Source: Psychrobacter sp. NG254 (GTDB taxonomy: Bacteria > Pseudomonadota > Gammaproteobacteria > Pseudomonadales > Moraxellaceae). From it: DNA of 64,000 bases. The notes below the pieces were generated by a model. The model was not told the DNA's origin, did no database searches, and saw only the letters and a list, made by a program, of their open reading frames with translations. The DNA is taken from contig NZ_JADHDA010000004.1 in the NCBI RefSeq assembly GCF_015277735.1, forward strand, positions 372,001 through 436,000, given 5' to 3'. Positions 17,578 through 26,145 of the stretch are shown piece after piece. The position numbers and the translations under genes were made by a program. How positions within the stretch are numbered: position 1 is the first letter of the stretch; each line of letters begins with the position of its first letter.

Positions 17578-19122
17578 ATGTCAAATATAACCAATGTAGA
17601 CACAGCCAATTCAAATATTAACGATGCAACGGTAGAGAGCAACGTTCGTCCAGAATATGACGATGAAATTCAAAAAATCGCCGATTACGTTCTCAATTAT
17701 TCAATAGACGAGCAGTCCCCCAACCCTGCTGATGCGTGGAATACTGCGCGCCACTGTCTAATGGACACGCTTGGCTGTGGTCTATTGGCGCTGCGCTTCC
17801 CTGAGTGTACCAAGCACTTAGGGCCTGATTGTCCCGATCAAATAACACCGAATGGTGCTCGCGTCCCTGGCACATCCTATAGGCTAGACCCCATCAAAGC
17901 CGCTTTTGACATCGGCTGTATGGTGCGCTGGCTTGACTATAACGATACATGGCTTGCTGCCGAATGGGGCCATCCTTCTGATAATTTGGGTGGTATCTTG
18001 GCGGTCGCGGACTATATTAGTCAGAAAAACATCAGCCAAGGACAAGCACCATTAACCATGAGAGCAGTGCTTGAAGCCATGATCATGGCGCATGAGATTC
18101 AAGGTGTACTGGCACTCGAAAACTCATTCAACCGTGTGGGTCTTGATCATGTGTTTTTGGTCAAGTTGGCTTCAACAGCCGTCGTCGCCAAACTTTATAA
18201 GCTACCACGTGAGCGTATCATGGCAGCGATCTCACAAGCCATCGTCGATGGTCAGGCACTGCGTACCTATCGTCATGCACCCAATGCTGGCAGCCGAAAA
18301 TCATGGGCGGCAGGTGATGCGACCAGTCGTGCGGTACGTCTGGTAGATATAACGGCTCGTGGTGAAATGGGTATCCCTGGCGCATTAACTGCACCGCAGT
18401 GGGGATTCTATGATGTGCTATTTAGCCATACCAATAAGGATCTAGCGACCAAGCCTGAAGGTGATCGTCGTTTTAAATTCCAGCGGGATTTCGGTAGTTA
18501 CGTGATGGAAAATATCTTATTTAAAATAAGCTTTCCTGCTGAATTTCACGCGCAGACTGCTTGTGAAGCCGCGGTGATTCTACACCCACACATCGAAGAC
18601 AGAATCGACGATATCGAGAGAATTGTCCTAACCACCCATGACTCAGCGATTCGCATCATCTCAAAAGAAGGCGCACTTGCCAATCCGGCTGATCGTGACC
18701 ACTGTTTGCAGTATATGGTGGCTGTGCCGTTGTTGACAGGCGATCTGATGGCAGAGAACTACGAGGATGACTATCACGAACAGCATTTGTCAATCGATGA
18801 GCTGCGCAGCAAGATGGTTGTAGAAGAAAACGCGCAGTATTCAAAAGACTATCATGACCCAAGTAAGCGTTCTATTGCCAACGCCATTCAAGTATTTTTT
18901 AATGATGGTAGCAGTACAGAAAAAGTGGCTGTTGAATATCCTATTGGCCACAAACGCCGCCGAGCTGAGGGCATTCCTGTACTGGAAGCAAAGTTCCGCG
19001 CCAGTCTGGCCACTCGCTTTATCGAAAGTCGTTGTCAGCAGATCGTTGAGTTATGCGACGATCAAGAAAGACTAGAACAGACGCCTGTTAATGAGTTTAT
19101 GGCGCTGTTTATGGCTCATTAG
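17578..19122 (+). CDS. prpD: 2-methylcitrate dehydratase
   Basis: PrpD dehydrates 2-methylcitrate to 2-methyl-cis-aconitate without an iron-sulfur cluster. The 514-aa protein has an MmgE/PrpD-type core: [87 protein letters not shown] and [15 protein letters not shown]. It begins with a non-conserved Asn/Thr-rich stretch of about 25 residues. GAGGT lies before ATG 17578. It lies about 2.7 kb after prpF, separated by the ABC and GNAT genes, so it may be a separate transcription unit. Its presence beside acnD and prpF gives the cell two dehydratase systems for the same step. Confidence 0.95.
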   Translation: MSNITNVDTANSNINDATVESNVRPEYDDEIQKIADYVLNYSIDEQSPNPADAWNTARHCLMDTLGCGLLALRFPECTKHLGPDCPDQITPNGARVPGTSYRLDPIKAAFDIGCMVRWLDYNDTWLAAEWGHPSDNLGGILAVADYISQKNISQGQAPLTMRAVLEAMIMAHEIQGVLALENSFNRVGLDHVFLVKLASTAVVAKLYKLPRERIMAAISQAIVDGQALRTYRHAPNAGSRKSWAAGDATSRAVRLVDITARGEMGIPGALTAPQWGFYDVLFSHTNKDLATKPEGDRRFKFQRDFGSYVMENILFKISFPAEFHAQTACEAAVILHPHIEDRIDDIERIVLTTHDSAIRIISKEGALANPADRDHCLQYMVAVPLLTGDLMAENYEDDYHEQHLSIDELRSKMVVEENAQYSKDYHDPSKRSIANAIQVFFNDGSSTEKVAVEYPIGHKRRRAEGIPVLEAKFRASLATRFIESRCQQIVELCDDQERLEQTPVNEFMALFMAH

Positions 19123-19160
19123 TCTAGTATTTTGACGTTATCATGGTATTACTTATTATA

Positions 19161-19952
19161 CTACCAAGGTATTGACTCTCCAGCCCAATCGACAAAACTG
19201 CCTGATTGGGCTGCCGTCATCCCTGAGAGTACTTCCAATAAGCACTCCGCGCTATACGCTGGCGAGAACAGATGCCCTTCAGCGACATTGCCTTGAAACG
19301 GCGCGGACAGCTGAGTGTTGACAGTGCCTGGTTGCATAACGACCACGCACACATCTTTAAGTGATCTGCTCCATTCGATACTCAGGTTTTTCATCCCCAT
19401 ATTAAGAGCGGCCTTGCTCATTCTATAGCTATACCAGCCGCCTAGCTGATTGTCAGTGATGCTACCGACGCGGGCTGATACGGTCGCAAAAATAGCAGGA
19501 TGATTGGCGCTGCGATTAGCCTTGCCGAGTAACGGTTTGATGTGTTTTGCTATCAGCAAACTGGCTAGGGCATTGATTTGCATGTTTTGCAAAAAGAACT
19601 CCGTTTCCATCTGTCGCAAGGCCTTTTCTGGCTGCGCTGTCCCTGTATGCAATAACCCCACACAGTTTATCACCCAATCCACATGACCGACTGTCTGTTT
19701 GATGGTATCGGCAGCTTTTTTAATACTATCCTCATCACTGACATTCATTGGCAGCCAATGTAGATTTTCTGCTTCAATGTTTGGCTCATTACGATGATAA
19801 GTAGCAAATACTTGTGTGCGATGGCTTTGATGAGATTGATTGTCCGTCTGATTAGCAGTCGTTGTGTGTATTAGCTGCTGCACCATGGCCTGACCAATGC
19901 CGCCTGTTCCACCGATGATAAGATAGGTTTTATTATTCATTTCGTTATTCAT
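19161..19952 (-). CDS. Short-chain dehydrogenase/reductase, C-factor-like
   Basis: The frame opens at 19988, but the ATG at 19952 (MNNEMNNKTYLIIGG) follows a clear AAGGAAGG ribosome-binding site and is preferred, giving 263 aa. The Rossmann motif is YLIIGGTGGIGQAMV, with the NNAG-equivalent NCVGLLHTG and the catalytic YRMSK (Tyr and Lys four apart) after ATVSARVGSITDN. These are SDR features, and the overall form resembles CsgA/C-factor-like NAD(P)-dependent oxidoreductases. The substrate is unknown. It is convergent with prpD and divergent from the DUF2868 gene. Confidence 0.88.
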   Translation of the reverse strand: MNNEMNNKTYLIIGGTGGIGQAMVQQLIHTTTANQTDNQSHQSHRTQVFATYHRNEPNIEAENLHWLPMNVSDEDSIKKAADTIKQTVGHVDWVINCVGLLHTGTAQPEKALRQMETEFFLQNMQINALASLLIAKHIKPLLGKANRSANHPAIFATVSARVGSITDNQLGGWYSYRMSKAALNMGMKNLSIEWSRSLKDVCVVVMQPGTVNTQLSAPFQGNVAEGHLFSPAYSAECLLEVLSGMTAAQSGSFVDWAGESIPW

Positions 19953-20156
19953 ATGGCACCTTCCTTTTTTTGATACGCTTTTTGACAAGATTTGGTTTTA
20001 TATTTATTTTGGCTGATTTTATGAGGGTTTACTATGATAAAAATAATACAAGTCATCCTTATTCTATATACGCTACAATAATCTATAACGATTAAAGCGA
20101 CTGTTTTCGGATTGCTATTTCTTATATTGACGCCTTCATACGGATATTATCGCATT

Positions 20157-21542
20157 ATGCTATTACCCCAAGATCAACTGACCGAGCTGGTACGAGCCTT
20201 AGAGACCGATCAGCACGTCTTTGCCACTGACCCGTTATTAATCACGGAAAAGCTACAGGGCGAGGATGGCACGCCTATCCAAAAGCTGCATCGACGGGCG
20301 TCACGTATAGACAGCAACGGGGCGCTTGCACGTGTACTGGGTAAGATTGACGGCCGTATAAAGGGCATCATGATCGTTATGAGCGTGGTGTGGTGCATCT
20401 CAGGGTTTTTGGGGTTATTCACGCTATTGCAGTCTAATGTTGTGAACTTCTTTTATGTGTTGGTCTGTCTACTTGGTTTTCATACCATTATGCTTGGTGG
20501 CTGGCTTGTCATGACCCTTGTCAATCGAGATCAGCAATCGCCCAGTTGGTTTGCGAGCTTTGTCAGTCCAAGTTATCTCATACGTGGTAAGGACGATGTG
20601 ACCAAGGCTGCCGTCGATCTGTATGAGCGGCAGTTGCAGCACAGCGGTATGCGTTGGTATTTGGGGCGGTTTAGCCATCAGTTATGGCTTGCGACATTGA
20701 CCGGTATGCTACTTGCGATTATATTTTTGCTGGTTGTACGTCAGTATAGCTTTAGCTGGGAGTCAACCTTACTCTCTGATCAAGCGCTTGTAAGCTTGAC
20801 TCAGGTATTAGGCTGGCTACCTAGTATGGTGGGATTTGGTGTGCCAGATAGTACAGCGATCGCACAGAGCAGGCTTGTCACCGAAGCGATGCCGCTGTCT
20901 GTTGCAAGGCAATGGGCAGGGTTACTAATCGGTAGCTTGCTAATGTACGGCATTGTACCTAGAGCTATAGCATGGGCGTTCTGTGCATTGATGTTCCGCC
21001 GCAAAAAAATGCGTTTGGATATCAAACAGCCCTATTATCAAAAAATCCTAAACTTTTGGCAGCGGCACGTGGTGGATGCTGATGACTTTACAGAAGCACC
21101 AGCCCCTATCGCTCCAAAAGCGACGGTCAGTGCGGGCAAGAAGTTAGTTGCGCTGCTTGAATACCCTGCAGATCAGGACAAATGGTGGCAATCAGGTCTT
21201 GATAATACACTTGAAGGCGATGTGGAAAATTTTGGCATATTAGATGATCGTGACGATATGGCACGGTTAAAGACGTATTTAGACAGTCATTCTGTGCAAG
21301 TTTTGCTTGGCATTCATAGCAAAGCGCTACCTGATCGCGGCACGCTACGTAAACTCGATCAAATCGCTGCTCACGCCAAAGATGGGCTTATCGTACAGCT
21401 GATTGGTAATAACAGCGTTTCTACGGGATTAACTGACGCACGTACCGATGATGAGCCATCAGACAAACAAGCGGTTCGTTATCAGCAGTGGCAAACGGCG
21501 CTCTCTGCACGAAAGATTGGCTTGGTTGAGATAGATACTTAA
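20157..21542 (+). CDS. DUF2868 membrane protein
   Basis: The frame is open from a TTG at 20112, but ATG 20157 (MLLPQDQLTELVRALETD) is the likely start, giving 461 aa. Four membrane spans are visible: two near residues 60-120 (VVWCISGFLGLFTLL and FHTIMLGGWLVMTLV) and two near 165-270 (LWLATLTGMLLAIIFLLVV and a span around LLIGSLLMYGIVPR). The C-terminal 170 residues are soluble (VALLEYPADQDKWWQSGLD...). DUF2868 proteins are commonly encoded next to DUF3482 GTPases, as here two genes downstream, so the pair probably works together at the inner membrane. The molecular function is unknown. Confidence 0.8.
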   Translation: MLLPQDQLTELVRALETDQHVFATDPLLITEKLQGEDGTPIQKLHRRASRIDSNGALARVLGKIDGRIKGIMIVMSVVWCISGFLGLFTLLQSNVVNFFYVLVCLLGFHTIMLGGWLVMTLVNRDQQSPSWFASFVSPSYLIRGKDDVTKAAVDLYERQLQHSGMRWYLGRFSHQLWLATLTGMLLAIIFLLVVRQYSFSWESTLLSDQALVSLTQVLGWLPSMVGFGVPDSTAIAQSRLVTEAMPLSVARQWAGLLIGSLLMYGIVPRAIAWAFCALMFRRKKMRLDIKQPYYQKILNFWQRHVVDADDFTEAPAPIAPKATVSAGKKLVALLEYPADQDKWWQSGLDNTLEGDVENFGILDDRDDMARLKTYLDSHSVQVLLGIHSKALPDRGTLRKLDQIAAHAKDGLIVQLIGNNSVSTGLTDARTDDEPSDKQAVRYQQWQTALSARKIGLVEIDT

Positions 21543-21687
21543 CACATTCTAATTTTTAATCTGTTACTCATATCTTAACTTATCATTATGACTAGCATGA
21601 TTTACAATAAATAAATATTATACGTCTTAATAGCTGTGACGTCATATTAAGATGACAAGGATGTTTTATAGTGGCTAGGAGCCCAAG

Positions 21688-22659
21688 ATGGCAGCAGACA
21701 ACTCCCTTATGGCCCTAGGTCAGTATGGTCAACTATTGGATGGTTACAGAGAGGCATTAAACCAAAGTATCTTAACGGCTGCGCCAGAGTCATGGCAGCC
21801 AATGCTGGCGAGCATTCTACCTGCATATTGGCAAGAGTGGCTGCTACCGCTGGCTGGTGGCCCATTTTTCTTATTATTTTTAGCAGAATGGTTCTATCAG
21901 TCCAAGCGTGGCAATGGTAAAAGCTTTAGTTGGCGCCGTGCGATGACCAATTTTAGCTTAGGTGGCTCTTATTTAGGGTTTGAATTGATTGTCCAAGCGC
22001 TTATCGTCATACCTATCTGCTTATGGTTATATCAATACCGACTATTCACTATTGAGGTGACATGGCTCACTGCCATCCCTATATTCGTCGCGGTTGAGTT
22101 TAGCTATTATTGGTTCCATCGCGCGTCACACCGTATGAATTGGTTTTGGTCAGCGCATGTCGTGCATCATTCAGACGATCTTATGAATCTATCCACTGCC
22201 ATGCGTCAAAGCCTGTTATATTCTGTGACGGGTTGGTGGTTGTTTTTTGTTCCGCTGATGATGTTGGGCGTACATCCTGTGTGGGTATTTTTCTTTTACG
22301 CCTTAGATTTGATTTATCAATTCTTTATCCATACCGAAACAGTCGGAAAATTTCCAAAATGGGTTGAGTATGTTTTTGATACCCCATCCAATCACCGCGC
22401 CCATCATGGCACCAACGACGAATATATTGACCAAAATTACGGCGGTGTTCTCATTATTTTTGATCGCTGGTTTGGCACTTATGTAGAAGAAAATACCGTC
22501 AATAACCCCGTCCAATACGGTGCGGTTGGCGAAACCAGCCATGACAATATTATTAGTCTGATATTTGGGGTCTTTTACCGGATGTGGCAGCGCTTTTTTC
22601 GTGCCAAAGGGCTTAAGAAAAAGCTAAAGGTACTGCTGCGTCCACCTAGTGCTGTCTAA
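21688..22659 (+). CDS. Fatty acid hydroxylase/sterol desaturase family membrane protein
   Basis: This 323-aa membrane protein carries the di-iron histidine clusters of the fatty acid hydroxylase superfamily: HRASHR (near 143), HVVHHS (near 154-159) and NHRAHH (near 235), the last with the expected HxxHH. At least four hydrophobic spans surround them (for example LLPLAGGPFFLLFLAEW and LIVQALIVIPICLWLY). Such enzymes use O2 to hydroxylate or desaturate lipid chains or head groups in the inner membrane; the substrate is not determined. It sits between the DUF2868 and DUF3482 genes. A MITE-like repeat begins directly at the base after its stop codon. Confidence 0.88.
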   Translation: MAADNSLMALGQYGQLLDGYREALNQSILTAAPESWQPMLASILPAYWQEWLLPLAGGPFFLLFLAEWFYQSKRGNGKSFSWRRAMTNFSLGGSYLGFELIVQALIVIPICLWLYQYRLFTIEVTWLTAIPIFVAVEFSYYWFHRASHRMNWFWSAHVVHHSDDLMNLSTAMRQSLLYSVTGWWLFFVPLMMLGVHPVWVFFFYALDLIYQFFIHTETVGKFPKWVEYVFDTPSNHRAHHGTNDEYIDQNYGGVLIIFDRWFGTYVEENTVNNPVQYGAVGETSHDNIISLIFGVFYRMWQRFFRAKGLKKKLKVLLRPPSAV

Positions 22660-22766
22660 TATAGTCAATCCTCTATAAATTGGATACGGTGTCAGTCTCG
22701 CTTAGCCTACTACTTGTAGTGCTTTCACTCGTCTTCCTTGTATTCAAACTATATTGAACCGACTAG
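22660..22766 (-). repeat. MITE-like dispersed repeat, copy A
   Basis: About 107 bp that, when reverse-complemented, align along their length with 41297-41403. Shared blocks include GTTCAATATA, ATACAAGGAA, CGAGTG and TAGCGAG-like stretches; similarity is roughly three quarters by eye. The ends are imperfect inverted repeats starting TATAGTCA and ending in a TAGTC-type complement. It has no coding capacity and begins immediately after the hydroxylase stop codon. Confidence 0.75.
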
Positions 22767-22899
22767 AGCATGATTATAAATGCGTGGACTACGATTTATG
22801 ATATGGATTATACGCATTCATAACCGATACCCAGTCAGATTTGTTTTACAATAAATGGCTACTATGTGTTTTTGCCATCAATAAATATAAGACGTTACT

Positions 22900-24576
22900 A
22901 TGAATAATGACAATAACAATAACAATAATCATGAGAATAATAAGCCTGCAGGTCTCTTTGCAGACAAGGCTTATGAGCCAACCCCTGATGTCTCAAGCAC
23001 TCCTTCAGACAACACCTCAAAATCTACAGTAGCTCAGTCAATAGCTACTCAGGATAATCAACCTGTATCAACCGATACATCAGCAACGACAGCACCAGCG
23101 TCAAGGGTAACAAAGAAAACGATTGCCAGTGGTGAACCGCTCAAATTAGCCGTTGTCGGTCATACTAATACGGGTAAAACCTCTATATTGCGCACCTTAT
23201 TGCGTGACGTATATTTTGGTGAAGTCAAAAACGAAGCTGCAACCACACGTCACGTCGAGCAGGCACAGCTGACAGACAGTCGCACTGGTGAGGTGCTGGT
23301 AGCATTATACGATACACCTGGTTTGGAGGATGCATCAGGGCTTATGGACTGGCTAGAGGACAACACTGCCAGTCGCCGCGATGGTATTGAGCGCTTGCAA
23401 CAGTTTTTGGCGGCGGATATCGCTCAAGGTGCAGACAGCTATGACTTGCCCTATGATTATAGCCAAGAAGCCAAAGTAATCCGTCAGTTGCTGACAAGTG
23501 ATATGGCTATCTACGTGGTAGATGCTCGTGAGCCTGTATTGGGTAAATATAAAGATGAGCTAGCGATTTTGTCTTGGGCTGCTATCCCCGTGATGCCTGT
23601 TTTTAATTTTACAGACAGCCAGAATGCCAATATCGACGACTGGCAAACGATGCTGGCAAGACGTAATCTGCATATCTCAACGCGTTTTGATTCAGTTGCT
23701 TTTGAGTTTGAGGATGAAATGCGCCTATGGAAAAACTTAGCCACCATGCTCACCCACTTTGAGATGCTTGAGCAGCTGATGCAACGTCGAACGGAAGACT
23801 GGGCTCAGCTGTATGATGAAGCCAATATCATCATTGCTGACTTTTTATTGAATGTCGCCGCCTTTGTACGCGAGATCAATGATGACGACGACCCACTGCC
23901 TGTATTAGAACAAATGCAAGAAGCCGTTAGACAAAGTGAGCGTGCGATGCAGCACAACTTACTTAACCTCTATAAGTTCTATGATAATGCTGTCTCGGCA
24001 ACACCGCTTGAGCTACAAGCCTATCAACAAGACCCATTCGACCCTGAGTTACTCAAAAGTTACGGCATCCGTACGACGTCTGGTGCCGCTGCTGGTGCGC
24101 TGCTCGGATTGGGGATTGATGCGGCAGCACTTGGCACTACATTAGGGTTGGGCGCTGCGATAGGTGGTATCGCAGGTGGATTACTATCAAACACCAGCAG
24201 TATTGCAGATAGGATTACTGGGGTAAAACGCTTGTATATTGATCCTGCGACGTTAACATTACTAGCCACGCGAGCATTAGACCTGCTAACTGCACTTCGT
24301 CACCGTGGTCATGCTGCCACGGACGCCACTCAGTTATTGTATAAAGGCGAGAAAAATAGCCTTGAAACGTCAGGAGGTGATAATAATCCTGATGAAGACA
24401 ATAATCCAATTACTGTATGGCCGGCTCATAAATTACCAAGTGAGCTCAAAAAAGCCCGAGGTAAACCGCAATGGTCATCGCTCAGCAGCGGGAAGTCTGA
24501 ACAAGCGCAGTTATTGCGCACAGACATGGCATGGTCACTGTCAGGTAAATTGCAGTCGTATAAGCGTGATTCATGA
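22900..24576 (+). CDS. DUF3482 GTPase
   Basis: This 558-aa protein begins with about 75 low-complexity residues (Asn-, Ser- and Thr-rich, starting with a run of N/D) and then has a GTPase domain. G1 is GHTNTGKTS (near 86), the switch region includes AATTRHVEQ, G3 is DTPGLED (near 137), and a G4-like FNFTDSQNAN is near 235. A C-terminal Gly/Ala-rich hydrophobic segment (about 397-431, AAGALLGLGIDAAALGTTLG) could insert in membranes. DUF3482 proteins typically pair with DUF2868 membrane proteins, present here at 20157. It probably acts as a membrane-associated GTP switch of unknown target. Confidence 0.85.
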   Translation: MNNDNNNNNNHENNKPAGLFADKAYEPTPDVSSTPSDNTSKSTVAQSIATQDNQPVSTDTSATTAPASRVTKKTIASGEPLKLAVVGHTNTGKTSILRTLLRDVYFGEVKNEAATTRHVEQAQLTDSRTGEVLVALYDTPGLEDASGLMDWLEDNTASRRDGIERLQQFLAADIAQGADSYDLPYDYSQEAKVIRQLLTSDMAIYVVDAREPVLGKYKDELAILSWAAIPVMPVFNFTDSQNANIDDWQTMLARRNLHISTRFDSVAFEFEDEMRLWKNLATMLTHFEMLEQLMQRRTEDWAQLYDEANIIIADFLLNVAAFVREINDDDDPLPVLEQMQEAVRQSERAMQHNLLNLYKFYDNAVSATPLELQAYQQDPFDPELLKSYGIRTTSGAAAGALLGLGIDAAALGTTLGLGAAIGGIAGGLLSNTSSIADRITGVKRLYIDPATLTLLATRALDLLTALRHRGHAATDATQLLYKGEKNSLETSGGDNNPDEDNNPITVWPAHKLPSELKKARGKPQWSSLSSGKSEQAQLLRTDMAWSLSGKLQSYKRDS

Positions 24577-24627
24577 TTATTTAATGCTATATTCCTAAAT
24601 CACGGCATGACTACTCACTAGTAATTA

Positions 24628-25671
24628 CTAACCATGCGGTTGATTTACTGTACCTAACAGTGCACTCAATGCCTCTGTGCCACGTATATCTGTTTGCTGC
24701 AGATAAATTGGATATAACGGGTACTTGGTAAAGCCTTGCTCGATATCTTGCATGAGTTGCTGCTGCCTATCTGCCCGACGCTGCCAGAAATCATCTGACT
24801 GCGTGGGAGCTATCAGCTGATTGATGACGATTGCTGCTGGCGTGAGCTTACTGTCTTCTAACTGCTCGATAGCTCGTTTGGTCTCAGCCAACGGTAAGAC
24901 GTCAGCGGTCATAACCAATACGATCGCCGTTTGGGCACGGTCATGCAGCAATAATCCTGCTTGACGAAACAACTGCTTGCGCTTTTCCAGTACTGATACG
25001 GCTTGCTCCCAGCGATCGGATTTCTTTGCGGCAAACGGATTAGCAACATCGTTTTTGAGGCTATCTGTTTGATCGCCTTTTTGATTATGACTGTCCAAAT
25101 GCGTCGCCACCGAGCGCAGTTTGGCCTGCCTTCGTTGCTGAGCGAGCAGACCGTCCGTCCATGCACCCATCATCTCAGGCAGTATGAGCAGTCGCAAGGT
25201 ATGTCCTGTCGGTGCAGTATCAAAAATAACATGCTCATAACCAGCCTCTGCCGCCTCGACTAAGTGATGGCACATAGACTCAAGCATCGCGGCTTCTTGG
25301 GCACCAGGTGCTGATTTAGATAATCGCAGATGCTCACGAATTTTTGGCATCATATCTGGATTGGCATAGGATTTAATTGTGCGTTCAACTTGGGCAAAAT
25401 GCTCATCGACAATCACGTCAGGATTTAACTCAATGGCATCCAGATAAGGTGATATCGTGGTTTTTTCGTTCTTTAGACGCGTATTGAGTACATCGCCCAA
25501 GCTATGTGCTGGATCAGTTGAAACAATTAAGGTTTTTTGCTGCTGGCTTGCATAGTAGCTCGCTAGTGCAGCAGCAGTGGTGGTTTTCCCCACGCCGCCC
25601 TTCCCTCCGATAAATATAATCGGCTGCGTCGCCAGCTGCTCTACCAATCCATGTAAAGGGTGTAATGCCAT
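24628..25671 (-). CDS. ArsA/Get3-family ATPase
   Basis: This 347-aa protein has the deviant Walker A of the SIMIBI class, GGKGGVGKTTTAAALA (near 22-37), followed by VSTDPAHSLGDVLN (switch I) and FDTAPTGHTLRLLILPEM (switch II); these are the hallmarks of ArsA/Get3. It has one ATPase domain, unlike two-domain ArsA pumps. No arsB, arsC, arsR or arsD is nearby, so arsenite export is not supported. A Get3-like or metal-insertion chaperone role is more likely but unproven. It starts 65 bp after the Cory-CC-star gene on the same strand; the two are probably cotranscribed, as known for this family pair. Confidence 0.88.
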   Translation of the reverse strand: MALHPLHGLVEQLATQPIIFIGGKGGVGKTTTAAALASYYASQQQKTLIVSTDPAHSLGDVLNTRLKNEKTTISPYLDAIELNPDVIVDEHFAQVERTIKSYANPDMMPKIREHLRLSKSAPGAQEAAMLESMCHHLVEAAEAGYEHVIFDTAPTGHTLRLLILPEMMGAWTDGLLAQQRRQAKLRSVATHLDSHNQKGDQTDSLKNDVANPFAAKKSDRWEQAVSVLEKRKQLFRQAGLLLHDRAQTAIVLVMTADVLPLAETKRAIEQLEDSKLTPAAIVINQLIAPTQSDDFWQRRADRQQQLMQDIEQGFTKYPLYPIYLQQTDIRGTEALSALLGTVNQPHG

Positions 25672-25736
25672 GTTGTTATCTCGTCTTTTGTCTCATTGTG
25701 CAATCAATGTTTAGCTTATTTTTATCACTGCTATTA

Positions 25737-26030
25737 TTAGCAGCAACCAACGTGATCAAAGGGGCATCTATCCATACCCATGCGCGTGTGCCATTCATGG
25801 AAGTTTTCTAAAAACAACGGCTGTAGCTCTAGTGTATAAAAGCTGGCTGGGTTATCAATGCCCAAACTCTCGGCAAACATGAGCAACATAAAAAAATCTT
25901 CTTCATCACGGGCAGCACGCGCCATCGTCTGTCGATATGGCGCATGGTAGAACTCATTCAATCCAGCCACAAACCGTTGCCACCATGGTTGGGTATTTTC
26001 TAGCTCGTTTGGGGTGCTTTCGTCGTCCAT
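25737..26030 (-). CDS. Cory-CC-star family small protein
   Basis: This 97-aa protein ends in two cysteines directly before the stop (HVGCC), the defining feature of the Cory-CC-star family, with a third Cys nearby (DRCPFDHVGCC). The body is helical: WWQRFVAGLNEFYHAPYRQT, ARDEEDFFMLLMFAESLG, IDNPASFYTLELQPLFLENF. The terminal Cys pair and the adjacent His/Asp suggest metal or persulfide binding. It lies directly upstream of the ArsA-like ATPase gene, a pairing I recall for this family, so it may be a substrate or partner of that ATPase. Its function is not established. Confidence 0.85.
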   Translation of the reverse strand: MDDESTPNELENTQPWWQRFVAGLNEFYHAPYRQTMARAARDEEDFFMLLMFAESLGIDNPASFYTLELQPLFLENFHEWHTRMGMDRCPFDHVGCC

Positions 26031-26082
26031 AATGACCTCTTATTTTATTTAATACTTATAATCCATCATGCCTATCCGATAC

Positions 26083-26114
26083 AAAAAACGCCAGCAATTG
26101 CTGCTAGCGTTTTT
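26083..26114 (-). terminator. Rho-independent terminator after cstA
   Basis: AAAAAACGC (83-91) pairs with GCGTTTTT after an inner CAGCA/TGCTG stem around a short ATTGC-type loop. Read on the minus strand it ends in a T run directly after the cstA stop. This separates cstA from the Cory-CC-star/ArsA unit on the same strand. Confidence 0.8.
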
Positions 26115-26145
26115 GATTCTGTGCAATATATGAACTTCACTAGCG

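Noticed and set aside
24628..26030. Arsenic resistance operon
   Set aside because: Only an ArsA-like ATPase is present; there is no arsB, arsC, arsR or arsD.
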